From: Marinomonas posidonica_A
GTDB lineage: Bacteria > Pseudomonadota > Gammaproteobacteria > Pseudomonadales > Marinomonadaceae
DNA length: 64,000 nucleotides
Assembly (NCBI RefSeq): GCF_043643765.1
Contig: NZ_JBHZSP010000009.1
Location: forward strand, 62,001-126,000
Direction: 5' to 3'
The notes under the pieces are model-generated. The model had not been told where the DNA came from, ran no database searches, and worked only from the letters and a program-made list of their open reading frames with translations. This document shows, one piece after another, positions 25,061 to 33,863 of the stretch (the stretch's first letter is position 1; each line of letters starts with the position of its first letter). The position numbers and the translations under genes are program-made.

Positions 25061-25148
25061 GTAAACAAAGCAAAATAAATCCAGTTATTTTGAGAATAAA
25101 TCTCATTATTAATAATGTTTTTTTCGAAAACTTGGAAAAGACAGGCAC

Positions 25149-25178
25149 AAAAAAGGCCAGCTTATCGCTGACCTTTTA
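25149..25178 (-). terminator. Intrinsic terminator after cobO
   Basis: AAAGGTCAGC / GCTGGCCTTT (one G-U pair, five-base loop) is followed on the minus strand by six T residues. It lies 37 bases after the cobO stop and separates cobO from the nickel-SOD operon. Confidence 0.85.
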
Positions 25179-25214
25179 ATTACATGTAAGCATATTGTAT
25201 GCGCTAAAGAAACA

Positions 25215-25829
25215 CTACCACTCAATACCTGGTTGGGCTTTTACACCACCAGCAAACGCATGCCGTTCATTGGCAATCTTACTGTGAGTATCTACAGAAT
25301 CCAGTAGAGCTCGCGGCGCGGTTCGCCCTGTCATCATAACATTCTGATGTGCTGGACGAGAGGCTAACGCATCGATTAAATCCTTCTCATCTAAATAGCC
25401 ATATTTGTACATATAGGTGATTTCATCCAACAAAACGAAATCAATACTCTCATCAGCCAGCATAACCTTAGCCATAGACCAAGCCTGATTCGCCGCTTTT
25501 TGCTCCAGCTCAGGGTCACGGGTTTCCCATGTAAAACCATGTCCCATTACATGAAACTCAACGCGTGGATGTTCACCGAAAAAGAGTTGTTCACCGGTGG
25601 CCTTACGACCTTTAATAAACTGAATCACACCACATTTTTGGCCATGACCTAATGCTCTCGCCATGGTGCCGAAGGCACTGGAACTTTTCCCCTTGCCATT
25701 GCCCGTTAACAAAATGGTCACTCCACGCTCTTCTGTCGCAGCGGCAATACGCTGATCCACAACCGCTTTCTTTTTTAACAAACGTGCTTGCTGTTTTTCG
25801 GCTTCGGTTTGCGTTGCTGTATTTGCCAT
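25215..25829 (-). CDS. cobO: Corrinoid adenosyltransferase CobO/BtuR
   Basis: Transfers adenosyl from ATP to Co(I) corrinoids, making adenosylcobalamin or adenosylcobinamide. The 204-aa protein has the P-loop LTGNGKGKSSSAFG (about residues 41-54), HGFTWETRD in the middle, a FVLLDEITYMYKYGYL Walker B-type region, TGRTAPRALLD, and the standard ending GGVKAQPGIEW. The first ~35 residues form a Lys/Gln-rich helix usual for this family. It is last in the cob group, 22 bp downstream of the TRIC-family gene. Confidence 0.94.
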   Translation of the reverse strand: MANTATQTEAEKQQARLLKKKAVVDQRIAAATEERGVTILLTGNGKGKSSSAFGTMARALGHGQKCGVIQFIKGRKATGEQLFFGEHPRVEFHVMGHGFTWETRDPELEQKAANQAWSMAKVMLADESIDFVLLDEITYMYKYGYLDEKDLIDALASRPAHQNVMMTGRTAPRALLDSVDTHSKIANERHAFAGGVKAQPGIEW

Positions 25830-25851
25830 TAGCCTTGTCCTCTTTTATCTC

Positions 25852-26466
25852 TTAACGCTTTTTATAAAGTAACCAGCTTGGATAATATAAGTCTTTATGG
25901 ATTGCAAAGACCCTCAGTATAAAGACTAATGCCACGGCGTAAATCGAGTTAAATTCATGTGAAGGTATGTTTTTTTCTAGTAGTACCAACAATAACGCCC
26001 CCAGAAAAGCCGGTGTTGCATAAAACTCTCTGCCTAATACCAATGGCGGACGATGACTCAACACATCTCGAATAATGCCCCCTGCAATGCCGGTGATCAC
26101 TCCCATAGTGATGGCAATCGTTGGCGCAAAACCTAGGTCCAATACTTTTTCCGTGGCCACCACGGTAAACAGAGCCAAACCAAAAGAGTCAGCATAGTGG
26201 AAAACGCTCTGTCGATCCTCCATGTAACGCACCGCAAAAAAAGCCGTCAAAGATGATAAAAAAGCGACCCAAAGATAAGAGGTATCACTGACCCAGTAAA
26301 CATCTTCAACGCCCAATACCGTGTCTCTAATGGTACCGCCTCCAAGTGAGGTCACCATGCCCAAAAACACCACACTGAACAAATCCATGTCTTTTTTACC
26401 CGATGAGATCACCCCGGTCACAGCAAAAGCCGCTATCCCAAACATACCTAATAGATATAACAACAT
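25852..26466 (-). CDS. TRIC-family (UPF0126) cation channel
   Basis: A 204-aa membrane protein with about seven helices. It has two inverted-repeat halves, each with the Gly-rich pore motif of the trimeric intracellular cation channel family: SLGGGTIRDTVLG in the first and GIAGGIIRDVLSHRPPLVL in the second. Prokaryotic TRIC proteins conduct monovalent cations and are often annotated YicG or UPF0126. It lies inside the cobalamin group, between cobC and cobO, with 22 bp to cobO and 72 bp from cobC. A specific link to cobalt or corrinoid metabolism is speculation. Confidence 0.9.
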   Translation of the reverse strand: MLLYLLGMFGIAAFAVTGVISSGKKDMDLFSVVFLGMVTSLGGGTIRDTVLGVEDVYWVSDTSYLWVAFLSSLTAFFAVRYMEDRQSVFHYADSFGLALFTVVATEKVLDLGFAPTIAITMGVITGIAGGIIRDVLSHRPPLVLGREFYATPAFLGALLLVLLEKNIPSHEFNSIYAVALVFILRVFAIHKDLYYPSWLLYKKR

Positions 26467-26538
26467 TGTTTAATTTGTCTCTGTCAAACTAAGCCACCTC
26501 AACGATTGCTAAGTCATTTTATTATGAGCCGTTTTTTA

Positions 26539-27150
26539 TCATTCACTTGATTGTTCAGACGTATTGAGAAACCAATCCCCTGCCCCCAAACGCTTTAATG
26601 ACACCCATTCACCTTGTATGGAGAATTCACTCACACTGGTGAAATCAACATCGATACGAAAACATTTTGATAAAGGCCATTCACACAACAGACTGACAAG
26701 CACTTTAATGACTCCTGAATGCGCCACTAGCACACAAGCATCCATTGGCTCATCTTTCACACTTAGCCACCATTGCCATACTCTATCTGCCACAGCTTGC
26801 AAAGTTTCACCTTGAAATGGGTTTTCATTGACAATGTCGCTAGCCCAAATTTCCATCTCTTGCCGCGGTATATCAGACCAACATAAACCTTCCCAATGAC
26901 CAAAATCCATCTCTCGTAAAGCATCAACAGATTGAGACTGACCATCACTGATGTGGTTCGCCAATAAGGCCGCCCTGCTTAAAGGGCTGTGATAACAACG
27001 AGTCTTGTCATTGTCATACTCTAAATTCAGCGACGCTTTTAACGCCTGAGCATGCGTTTGCCAACCCTTCACCAACGGCACATCCATATCCCCATAACAT
27101 AAACCCGCTTTCACATCCGGTTTGGGGTGTCGAACTAGAAGCAGTTTCAT
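26539..27150 (-). CDS. cobC: CobC-like alpha-ribazole phosphatase (histidine phosphatase family)
   Basis: Phosphatase expected to dephosphorylate alpha-ribazole 5'-phosphate or adenosylcobalamin 5'-phosphate late in lower-ligand attachment. At 203 aa it has the catalytic His in LLLVRHPKPDV (RHP replaces the more common RHG/RHT), LCYGDMDVPL, YHSPLSRAALLA with its phosphate-binding Arg, the acid MDFGHWEGLCW and the second His in LVAHSGVIKVL. Its start overlaps the stop of cobS by 4 bp, so it is coupled to cobS. Context supports CobC over a general phosphatase. Confidence 0.88.
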   Translation of the reverse strand: MKLLLVRHPKPDVKAGLCYGDMDVPLVKGWQTHAQALKASLNLEYDNDKTRCYHSPLSRAALLANHISDGQSQSVDALREMDFGHWEGLCWSDIPRQEMEIWASDIVNENPFQGETLQAVADRVWQWWLSVKDEPMDACVLVAHSGVIKVLVSLLCEWPLSKCFRIDVDFTSVSEFSIQGEWVSLKRLGAGDWFLNTSEQSSE

Positions 27151-27932
27151 GATGCAAACACCAATAAAGCCGCAATCATAAAGATTTCGCCCAGTTGCTC
27201 GCTAGCGCCCAAGGTATCACCATTAAAGCCTTGAATCTTATGCTGTAAATACTGACGTATGGCCAATAAAAACAACGCAGCCAACACAGCAACGAGTGCA
27301 ATTTCCAATAGACTCAAAGACAAAATGGCCAAAATCGCACAGGGCACCAAAGCCACCCCCCATTCTTTCATACCAAATCGGGCAATCATGCTTTTGGCTT
27401 TACTCTCACCTAATGTGACGTAATCCAGACAATGCATCAAAACAAGAGGAAAAACGCGCGCCAAGACATGAACAGCACACCAAGAAGTGATCAAATAGAT
27501 TAAGCCTAAAAAAGAATTTGAGGCGGTATTTAATAGCTCGCTCAACAACAACCATTTCAAGGTTAAGGAAAACCAAATGGTCAGAGCGGCATAACTGCCT
27601 AAACGTGAGTCTTTCATAATGGTTAGGCGTTGCTCTTTATCCCAACCGCCGACCAAACCATCACAACTGTCCATCAAGCCATCTTCATGAAAGCCCCCCG
27701 TTAAAAGCACAGCCGTCAGTAACATGAACAGCGCCTGTAACGAGGTTGACCAATCAAACCATAATGGCCAAGCACTCAAAATAGCGATGACGATACCCAC
27801 CCATGGCAAAAAGCTCACTGCCGGAAGGTGTTCAATATCATCACGCCAATCGACTCGTAATGGAATGCGCGTATATGTTGCTAAACTGCGTTTAAAGCCT
27901 TGCCAATAAGCGCTGGCTAATACGTTTTTCAT
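27147..27932 (-). CDS. cobS: Cobalamin synthase CobS (adenosylcobinamide-GDP ribazoletransferase)
   Basis: Membrane enzyme joining adenosylcobinamide-GDP and alpha-ribazole(-phosphate) to form cobalamin. The 261-aa sequence has about seven helices. The conserved acidic loop GGFHEDGLMDSCDGLVGGWDKEQRL is interrupted in this note only by length; its key residues are the Asp/Glu cluster and the KDSRLGSYAAL motif that follows. The N-terminus reads AYWQGFKRSLATYTRIP. Four-base overlap with cobC and a 45-bp gap to cobT mark the cob unit. A cobU/cobP gene, needed to make the GDP intermediate, is not in the window. Confidence 0.93.
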   Translation of the reverse strand: MKNVLASAYWQGFKRSLATYTRIPLRVDWRDDIEHLPAVSFLPWVGIVIAILSAWPLWFDWSTSLQALFMLLTAVLLTGGFHEDGLMDSCDGLVGGWDKEQRLTIMKDSRLGSYAALTIWFSLTLKWLLLSELLNTASNSFLGLIYLITSWCAVHVLARVFPLVLMHCLDYVTLGESKAKSMIARFGMKEWGVALVPCAILAILSLSLLEIALVAVLAALFLLAIRQYLQHKIQGFNGDTLGASEQLGEIFMIAALLVFAS

Positions 27933-27977
27933 ACTATTCTCATACCCTTAACCACCCCACCAAACCATCAATCGATA

Positions 27978-29039
27978 TTAGGCTTGATCACTTACACCGG
28001 CACTTTCGAAACTGGCCATTTGTGCCATAAAAACACAGGCACTTTGAATTAAAGGGTAAGACAAAATCGCACCAGAACCTTCCCCTAAACGCAAATCTAA
28101 GGACAAAATTGGCTCCGCGTTAAGAAACTCCAGTAAACGTTGATGCGCTTGTTCATTTGATTGATGAGCAAAAATAGCGTACTCCTTCACCAAGGGCGAC
28201 ACTTTATGAGCAAACAACAAAGCCACGGAACAAATAAAACCATCAACGACAAAAGCGGTCTGCTGGTTTGCAGCCTGCAGCATAGCCCCAGCCATTGCCA
28301 ATATTTCAAAACCACCGACTTGCTCAGCAAGGGTTTGTGGGCTCCAGTCAGCCATACGCTGACCCGTTTCTTGTTCGGCACGTAATAAAGACTGCTGGAT
28401 AATGTTTGCCTTGTGAGACACTCCATGGTCATCCAAGCCAGTCCCTCGGCCCGCCGTCAGAGTGGCGTCCTCACCTAATAACGCCGACATCATGCAAGAT
28501 GAAACACAGGTATTACCAATGCCCATTTCACCAAACATCAATAGCTGGCTGCCTTCTGCTATGGCCTGATCCACTTCTTCTACCCCAGCTTGCAGCGCCT
28601 TAGCAACTTGCTCAGACGTCATGGCTGCCGTTTGACTAAAATCTTGAGAAGCATAGGCCACTTTGCGCTTGGCTAACAATGGATGATCGTCCAAATCTAC
28701 TTTCACACCAACATCAACAACCCGCAATGGCACATTATGCTGCTGACAGAACACACTCACCGCCGCGCCTCCCATCAAAAAGTTCATCACCATTTGTGGC
28801 GTCACTTCCTGTGGAAATAAGCTAATACCTTGATCGACCACACCATGGTCCGCTGCAAATACAATCATCTTGGCACGACTGACGTTCGGTGTTGTCTTGC
28901 CTTGAATTCGCCCCAGTTGAAAAGCAAGTTTTTCAAGGAATCCTAACGAACCTGGCGGCTTAGTTTTGGTGTCAATTTTATGCTGTAGATCCACGTCAAA
29001 AGCCGACGAAGGAGCTTGAATTTGAAACGACGGTAACAA
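27978..29039 (-). CDS. cobT: Nicotinate-nucleotide:dimethylbenzimidazole phosphoribosyltransferase CobT
   Basis: Activates the lower-ligand base, such as the BluB product, to alpha-ribazole 5'-phosphate. The 353-aa protein has the family's normal length and motifs: TKPPGSLGFLEKLA, FAADHGVVDQGISLFPQEVT, GEMGIGNTCVSSCMM, AGRGTGLDDHG, GGFEILAMAGAML and RLGEGSGAILS, the last with the catalytic Glu region. The start is TTG, supported by an aaggag site eight bases upstream. It begins only 10 bp after rlmB, so the cob genes are probably read through from rnr-rlmB. Confidence 0.95.
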   Translation of the reverse strand: MLPSFQIQAPSSAFDVDLQHKIDTKTKPPGSLGFLEKLAFQLGRIQGKTTPNVSRAKMIVFAADHGVVDQGISLFPQEVTPQMVMNFLMGGAAVSVFCQQHNVPLRVVDVGVKVDLDDHPLLAKRKVAYASQDFSQTAAMTSEQVAKALQAGVEEVDQAIAEGSQLLMFGEMGIGNTCVSSCMMSALLGEDATLTAGRGTGLDDHGVSHKANIIQQSLLRAEQETGQRMADWSPQTLAEQVGGFEILAMAGAMLQAANQQTAFVVDGFICSVALLFAHKVSPLVKEYAIFAHQSNEQAHQRLLEFLNAEPILSLDLRLGEGSGAILSYPLIQSACVFMAQMASFESAGVSDQA

Positions 29040-29049
29040 GGCCTACTCC

Positions 29050-29817
29050 TTAACGCTGAGCTTTCACAGCACGCTGTCGAACCACTTCGTACAAGCAAAC
29101 GCCTGTAGCGACCGATACATTCAAACTGGATACTACGCCAGCCATAGGCAGCTTAACGAGATAATCACACTGTTCACGAGTTAAGCGGCGCATACCTTCC
29201 CCTTCTGCACCCATCACAATGGCCGTCGGAATGGTTAAGTCCTGCTCATAAATGGTACCTGTCGCTTCGCCTGCTGTGCCGAAAATCCAAATACCTTGGT
29301 CTTGCAGTTTTTTCATCGTTCTAGCAAGGTTCGTCACCGCATACACTGGCATGCTTTCAGCCGCACCACAGGCCACTTTACTGACAGTGGCATTGAGCGG
29401 TGCGGAATTATCTTTTGGCATAATGACAGCGTGAGCGCCAGCGGCATCAGCACTTCGCAAACAAGCACCAAGATTGTGAGGGTCAGTCACACCATCCAGA
29501 ATAATGACCAATGGCGTTTCATCTAACCCTTCAACATAAGCGTGCAAATCGGCTTCGCTGCCTGCTTTTGTCATAGTGGTATAAGCCACAACACCTTGAT
29601 GCACGACTCGTTCTTTGGTTTTGCTAAAAAGCTGATCTAAGTCGCGACGTGGCACCAAACTGTAACGAACCTTGTTCGTTTTGCATAACGTCATTAACCG
29701 CTGTGTTTTCTTGTCATCACGGCCTTCTTGAAAACGCACTTCTTTAATACGTTCAGCTTGTTGTGACAAGGCATTTTCTACGGCATGAATACCGTATATC
29801 CATTCTAAATCGGACAT
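29050..29817 (-). CDS. rlmB: 23S rRNA 2'-O-methyltransferase RlmB
   Basis: Methylates G2251 of 23S rRNA. The 255-aa SpoU/TrmH-class protein has an N-terminal substrate-binding domain (residues 1-75; IYGIHAVENALSQ) and a trefoil-knot catalytic domain. Motif 1 reads DPHNLGACLRSADAAGAHAVIM, motif 2 VMGAEGEGMRRL and motif 3 LPMAGVVSSLNVSVATGVCLYE. The gene follows rnr by 44 bp, an arrangement common to gammaproteobacteria, and is followed by cobT. Confidence 0.95.
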   Translation of the reverse strand: MSDLEWIYGIHAVENALSQQAERIKEVRFQEGRDDKKTQRLMTLCKTNKVRYSLVPRRDLDQLFSKTKERVVHQGVVAYTTMTKAGSEADLHAYVEGLDETPLVIILDGVTDPHNLGACLRSADAAGAHAVIMPKDNSAPLNATVSKVACGAAESMPVYAVTNLARTMKKLQDQGIWIFGTAGEATGTIYEQDLTIPTAIVMGAEGEGMRRLTREQCDYLVKLPMAGVVSSLNVSVATGVCLYEVVRQRAVKAQR

Positions 29818-29861
29818 GTTTTATTTCATTCTCTCTATATCGGCATTTAATCGACTATTGG

Positions 29862-32438
29862 TTAGTCTCGAGATCGTGGTTTCGCATTGTTTTTTTTCGC
29901 TTTGCTGACCTTTTTCGCTTTTTTAGGCTTCTTCGCACTGTTTGACGACGTTTTTGTCTTAGCCGCAGCTTGAGCCGTTTTCTTTTGTCTAATGCGCTTT
30001 CCCTTCGAAGGAGTACGACGCTTTTTACTCTTCGGTTTATCTGAGTCTTTATCTTTTGCGCCTTCTTTCTTGCTTCCTGCCCCCTCTTCCGAAGTATTTT
30101 TTGCCTTTGGTTTAGAACGACCACCTAATTCAATCGGAGGCAGCTGCGCCAATTGCATTTCCAATTCAGTCAGGTCATCACGCTCGACCTTCTTTCGAGG
30201 ACGTGAAGCCGATTCATCTAATGTCAGATCAATTTTACGCTGCTCTAAATTAACACTAGCAACTCGAACTTTCAGACGATCACCAAGACGGAACACCCGA
30301 CCTGTGCGCTCACCAATAATGGCTTGATGCTCAATATCATGAACAAAGTAATCCTGACCTAAACCAGAAATGTGAACCAAACCATCGACAAACAACCCCT
30401 GTAACTCGACAAACAAGCCAAAAGACGTCACCGCCGTAACCACACCATCAAAAGCATCGCCTAGATGTTGCTCAACGTATTGGCATTTAAGCCAAGCTTC
30501 AACGTCGCGAGTGGCTTCGTCAGCACGTCGCTCTGTCAAAGAACAAGAATCGCCTAAACCATCCATATCAGCATGATCATAGCCGTAAATTTTCTTCTCT
30601 TTTAATAAAGGACTACCAGCAACACGATGTGCTTGAGTCACATTCGGTCGACCTTCACCACGAATCAAATAACGAATCGCCCGATGGACCAACAAATCAG
30701 GATAACGTCGAATCGGCGAAGTAAAATGGGTATACGCCTCATAATTCAACCCAAAATGCCCCATGTTATCGGCTTGATAAACCGCTTGCGACATAGAACG
30801 CAGCATCATGGTTTGAATGCTTCGAGCGTCCGCTCGGTCTTTGATCTGCTCGGCCACCATAGCGTAATCCGCTGGCGTCGGTTTAAGACCACCCGTGAGC
30901 TCTAAACCAAGCAATCCAAGATAGCTGCGCAAAGTCAGTAGTCGATCTTCTTTTGGCCCTTCATGAACACGGAACAAGGCCGGTAAATCCGCTTTAATCA
31001 ATAACTCTGCCGCCGCCACATTCGCACATAACATGCACTCTTCAATTAGCTTATGGGCGTCGTTTCGTTCGACCGGTACTATGTGTTCAATCTTCGAATG
31101 CTCATCAAACACCATACGGGTTTCAACGGTATCAAACTCCATCGCTCCTCGTTCTTCACGAGCCAGTTTTAGCACTTGATATAAACCGTTGAGATCATCA
31201 ATATGTGAGACGATACTTTGATAGCGATCACGCAAAGCCAGACCTTCATCTTCTGGTTCTGCCGCAATCATTTTAGCCACTTTAGTGTATGTTAGACGGG
31301 CATGGGAACGAATCAAACCTTCATAGAACTTAAAGCCACGCATCTTGCCTTTTGTGGTCAGAGAAATCTCAGCCACCATGGCAAGTCGATCGACATCTGG
31401 GTTCAATGAACACAAACCGTTGGAAAGCACTTCCGGTAGCATTGGAATCACTCGGCCAGGGAAGTAAACTGAATTACCTCGTACAATGGCCTCTTCGTCT
31501 AATGCGGTGTCTTTTTTAACATAATGAGACACATCTGCGATAGCGACAAACAGCTTCCAGCCACCTGGTGTTTTTTCACAATATACCGCGTCATCAAAGT
31601 CACGGGCGTCTTCGCCGTCGATGGTAACAAAAGGCGTCTCGCGTAAATCGACTCGATGCGCTTTGTCTTCTTCCGCCACTTCAGAGGTAAAGTGTTTTAC
31701 TTGTTGCTCAACGGCGACTGGCCACTCGTTAGGAATTTCATAACGATGCATAGCCACTTCAATTTCAACACCCGGCGCCATGAAATCACCCAGCACTTTC
31801 TTCACAAGGCCTTTTGCTGATTGTCCACGCTCGGCGTAGGAAACAATCTCGACCAACACATATTGGCCATGTTTAGGCGACAGTCCGGAATCTTTACCAA
31901 TCAGAATGTCTTGTGCGATTCTTGGATTTTCAGGCGTCACAAAAGCCGTCTGGCTCTCTTCATAGTAACGTCCGACTAACTGGGTATGCTTTCGTTCCAA
32001 TACTTCAACGACAACACCATCTAAACGGCCTTTTACACTGCGACCAGACAAACGAACCTTGGCTTTATCACCCTCCATTACGTTCATCATCTGACGAGCG
32101 GACAAAAAGATGTCGTCATCGCTGGCACGCAATAAGAAGCCATGACCTTCTTTATTACCTTGTACGTACCCTTCGATGAAGTCACTTTCTAACAGTGGCT
32201 TATATTCATTATTGGCATTACTGGTCAGCTGACTGTCGCGACACATGGCAATTAAACGACGACGCAATGCTTCTATCTCATCTTCCCCTTTAAGAGAAAA
32301 TAAGTCGCACAGTTGTGGGTGACTTAAAGCGGTATTTTGTGTGGCGAGAAATTCTAAGATGTATTCACGACTAGGCACCGGGTTATCGTACTTTGATGCT
32401 TCGCGCTGCGAGTGTGGATCGTTAATTTTTTTACTCAA
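29862..32438 (-). CDS. rnr: Ribonuclease R
   Basis: 3'-to-5' exoribonuclease that degrades structured RNA. The 858-aa protein has, in order, an N-terminal helical domain (residues ~20-85), cold-shock domains (~90-245), the RNB catalytic core (~260-590, with GEDARDFDDAVYCE supplying metal-binding Asp residues and FTSPIRRYPDLLVHR), an S1 domain (~640-730, DAFDGVVTAVTSFGLFVEL) and a ~110-residue Lys/Arg/Ser-rich tail. The start appears to be TTG at 32438, with an AAGGA site 11 bases before it. Downstream are rlmB and the cob genes. The basic tail is low complexity and longer than in many relatives. Confidence 0.95.
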   Translation of the reverse strand: MSKKINDPHSQREASKYDNPVPSREYILEFLATQNTALSHPQLCDLFSLKGEDEIEALRRRLIAMCRDSQLTSNANNEYKPLLESDFIEGYVQGNKEGHGFLLRASDDDIFLSARQMMNVMEGDKAKVRLSGRSVKGRLDGVVVEVLERKHTQLVGRYYEESQTAFVTPENPRIAQDILIGKDSGLSPKHGQYVLVEIVSYAERGQSAKGLVKKVLGDFMAPGVEIEVAMHRYEIPNEWPVAVEQQVKHFTSEVAEEDKAHRVDLRETPFVTIDGEDARDFDDAVYCEKTPGGWKLFVAIADVSHYVKKDTALDEEAIVRGNSVYFPGRVIPMLPEVLSNGLCSLNPDVDRLAMVAEISLTTKGKMRGFKFYEGLIRSHARLTYTKVAKMIAAEPEDEGLALRDRYQSIVSHIDDLNGLYQVLKLAREERGAMEFDTVETRMVFDEHSKIEHIVPVERNDAHKLIEECMLCANVAAAELLIKADLPALFRVHEGPKEDRLLTLRSYLGLLGLELTGGLKPTPADYAMVAEQIKDRADARSIQTMMLRSMSQAVYQADNMGHFGLNYEAYTHFTSPIRRYPDLLVHRAIRYLIRGEGRPNVTQAHRVAGSPLLKEKKIYGYDHADMDGLGDSCSLTERRADEATRDVEAWLKCQYVEQHLGDAFDGVVTAVTSFGLFVELQGLFVDGLVHISGLGQDYFVHDIEHQAIIGERTGRVFRLGDRLKVRVASVNLEQRKIDLTLDESASRPRKKVERDDLTELEMQLAQLPPIELGGRSKPKAKNTSEEGAGSKKEGAKDKDSDKPKSKKRRTPSKGKRIRQKKTAQAAAKTKTSSNSAKKPKKAKKVSKAKKNNAKPRSRD

Positions 32439-32811
32439 TGTATATTTATCCTTGGTTTTTTTAGTAAGACATCCTGTTATAAATCACCAATATGAACATC
32501 TTACGATTGAGAATGTGGTTTTGGCTTTGACAACATGCCCTTTATAAGCCCACATAAGTTACCCACATTATAGAGTATTCTCAGGGAATACTCTCTATAA
32601 AAGCCTTGTTCTCTCTATTATCTGCACACTGTAGAAAGGTTATTTTGTAATTCGACAACAAAACGTAAAAGAAAGCCTTGTTTTATCGAACAATAACTCT
32701 ATTTTTGTTAGGTCAAAATGGCTATAAATAAAAAATATGACTTTTTTCTGTTTAATTATTCAGCAAATTCAATGAATAGATCGAATAATTCGATCTATTT
32801 CGACTCTAATT
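32439..32811. other. Intergenic region between rnr and ppsR (373 bp)
   Basis: No open frame with a ribosome site and no tRNA was found. It must contain the rnr promoter on the right of rnr and the 3' end of ppsR. One hairpin near 32569-32600 (TAGAGTATTC with GAATACTCTCTA, two-base bulge) and the perfect repeat at 32775 are the only structures noted. The sequence is strongly AT-rich from 32680 to 32770. Confidence 0.6.
32775..32799 (-). terminator. Perfect inverted repeat after ppsR
   Basis: AATAGATCGAA-taa-TTCGATCTATT is an 11-bp perfect palindrome with a three-base loop, 12 bases after the ppsR stop. It lacks a clear U tract, so it may act as a weak terminator or RNA end. Confidence 0.5.
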
Positions 32812-33651
32812 TCATTGGCGATGACGCTCTAAATTCATTTCGGCCATCACTTTGGTGGAAATTTCTTCCACCGACAGGGTCGTAGAGTTTAAGAAGGGGA
32901 TGCGCTCCTGACGATACAAAGACTCTACTTCCTCAATTTCATAGCGACATTGTCTGAAAGAAGCGTATTTACTTTGCGCCATACGACCAGTACGAATTTC
33001 ATGCAATCTCTGCGGATCAATGGTCAGCCCAAACAGCTTTTTCTTGTGAAGTTTTAATACTTTAGGTAAGCCAGCAGAGGAAAAATCATCTTCCGTTATC
33101 GGGTAGTTTGCCGCTCGAATTCCGTACTGCATGGCCAGATATAAACTCGTCGGCGTTTTGCCCGAACGAGAAACACCAAGCAAAATGATATCCGCTTGAT
33201 CGAAATTTTTGATGGATGCCCCATCATCATTCGCCAAAGCATAGTTAATCGCGTCTATCCGACCATCATAAACACCCGCTTTCATACCATGGGCTTTTTG
33301 TGCCGAAGGTTGAGCTTTGACCCCTAAGGCCTGCTCAATGGGCGACAACATATCACCAAACACATTGTAACAATGGCACTGACAAGACTGCACTATGTCA
33401 CTGATAGCTTGGTCTGAAATGGTATAAAAAACCAATACCGATGCCCCCTGCTCAACCTCTAAATCAATTTGTTGTTTTAGACCATTAGCTTGGTCCTTAG
33501 TGCTCAAAAAAGGCACACTTTTGGTCAATATGTCGACATCAAAAAAAGACAACATAGCAGAACCAAACACTTCGGCGGTAATCGCCGTTCCATCGGAAAC
33601 AAAATACACTTTCATGTCATTTTTACTCATTTTGTTGTTATCTAACGACAT
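32812..33651 (-). CDS. ppsR: PEP synthase regulatory protein PpsR (bifunctional kinase/pyrophosphorylase)
   Basis: Switches phosphoenolpyruvate synthase off and on by ADP-dependent phosphorylation and Pi-dependent dephosphorylation of a Thr next to its catalytic His. The 279-aa DUF299 protein has VYFVSDGTAITAEVFG at the start, the P-loop-like LLGVSRSGKTPTSLYLAMQYG (about residues 155-175) and the conserved FGLTIDPQRLHEIR. The first ATG at 33651 is used, but ATGs at residues 8 and 13 are also possible starts since none has a strong ribosome site. It is divergent from ppsA, the standard arrangement. Confidence 0.94.
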   Translation of the reverse strand: MSLDNNKMSKNDMKVYFVSDGTAITAEVFGSAMLSFFDVDILTKSVPFLSTKDQANGLKQQIDLEVEQGASVLVFYTISDQAISDIVQSCQCHCYNVFGDMLSPIEQALGVKAQPSAQKAHGMKAGVYDGRIDAINYALANDDGASIKNFDQADIILLGVSRSGKTPTSLYLAMQYGIRAANYPITEDDFSSAGLPKVLKLHKKKLFGLTIDPQRLHEIRTGRMAQSKYASFRQCRYEIEEVESLYRQERIPFLNSTTLSVEEISTKVMAEMNLERHRQ

Positions 33652-33863
33652 CCGTTTTTTCGATTGAAATAAAACTACATCGAATAATCGATTTTATTCA
33701 ACGCATCCCAGCTACATACAATGGACCCAGAGTTAAGGCTTTGACAAGTCTTGGAATGACTTTGTCGACAAACACTCTTACTTGGCGGGTAGCTCTTTAC
33801 ATTGCGCCCGCAAATGATTTTTATTGATTCAATAATAAAAACACTCAACCATCGGAGTCTCTT
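33652..33863. promoter_or_regulatory. Divergent ppsR/ppsA control region
   Basis: A 212-bp region holds both promoters. It includes an imperfect inverted repeat GACAAGTC-N7-GACTTTGTC at 33743-33766, a possible operator, and an AT-rich palindrome-like stretch near 33661-33700 (cgaataatcgattttattc). A perfect TTGACA at 33742 has no fitting -10 box at normal spacing. Confidence 0.4.

Noticed and set aside
25830..29060. Cobalamin riboswitch before a cob gene
   Set aside because: The gaps between cob genes are 10-72 bp and carry no B12-box-like sequence; they are too short for the element.
32439..32811. tRNA or small RNA in the rnr-ppsR gap
   Set aside because: No cloverleaf or GTTC T-loop signature was found, and the single hairpin lacks a terminator tail.
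33661..33710. Cra (FruR) site before ppsA
   Set aside because: The AT-rich dyad does not contain the TGAAWCGATTCA core.
33742..33770. TTGACA -35 for ppsA
   Set aside because: No -10 box is found 16-18 bases later; the hexamer is part of an inverted repeat.
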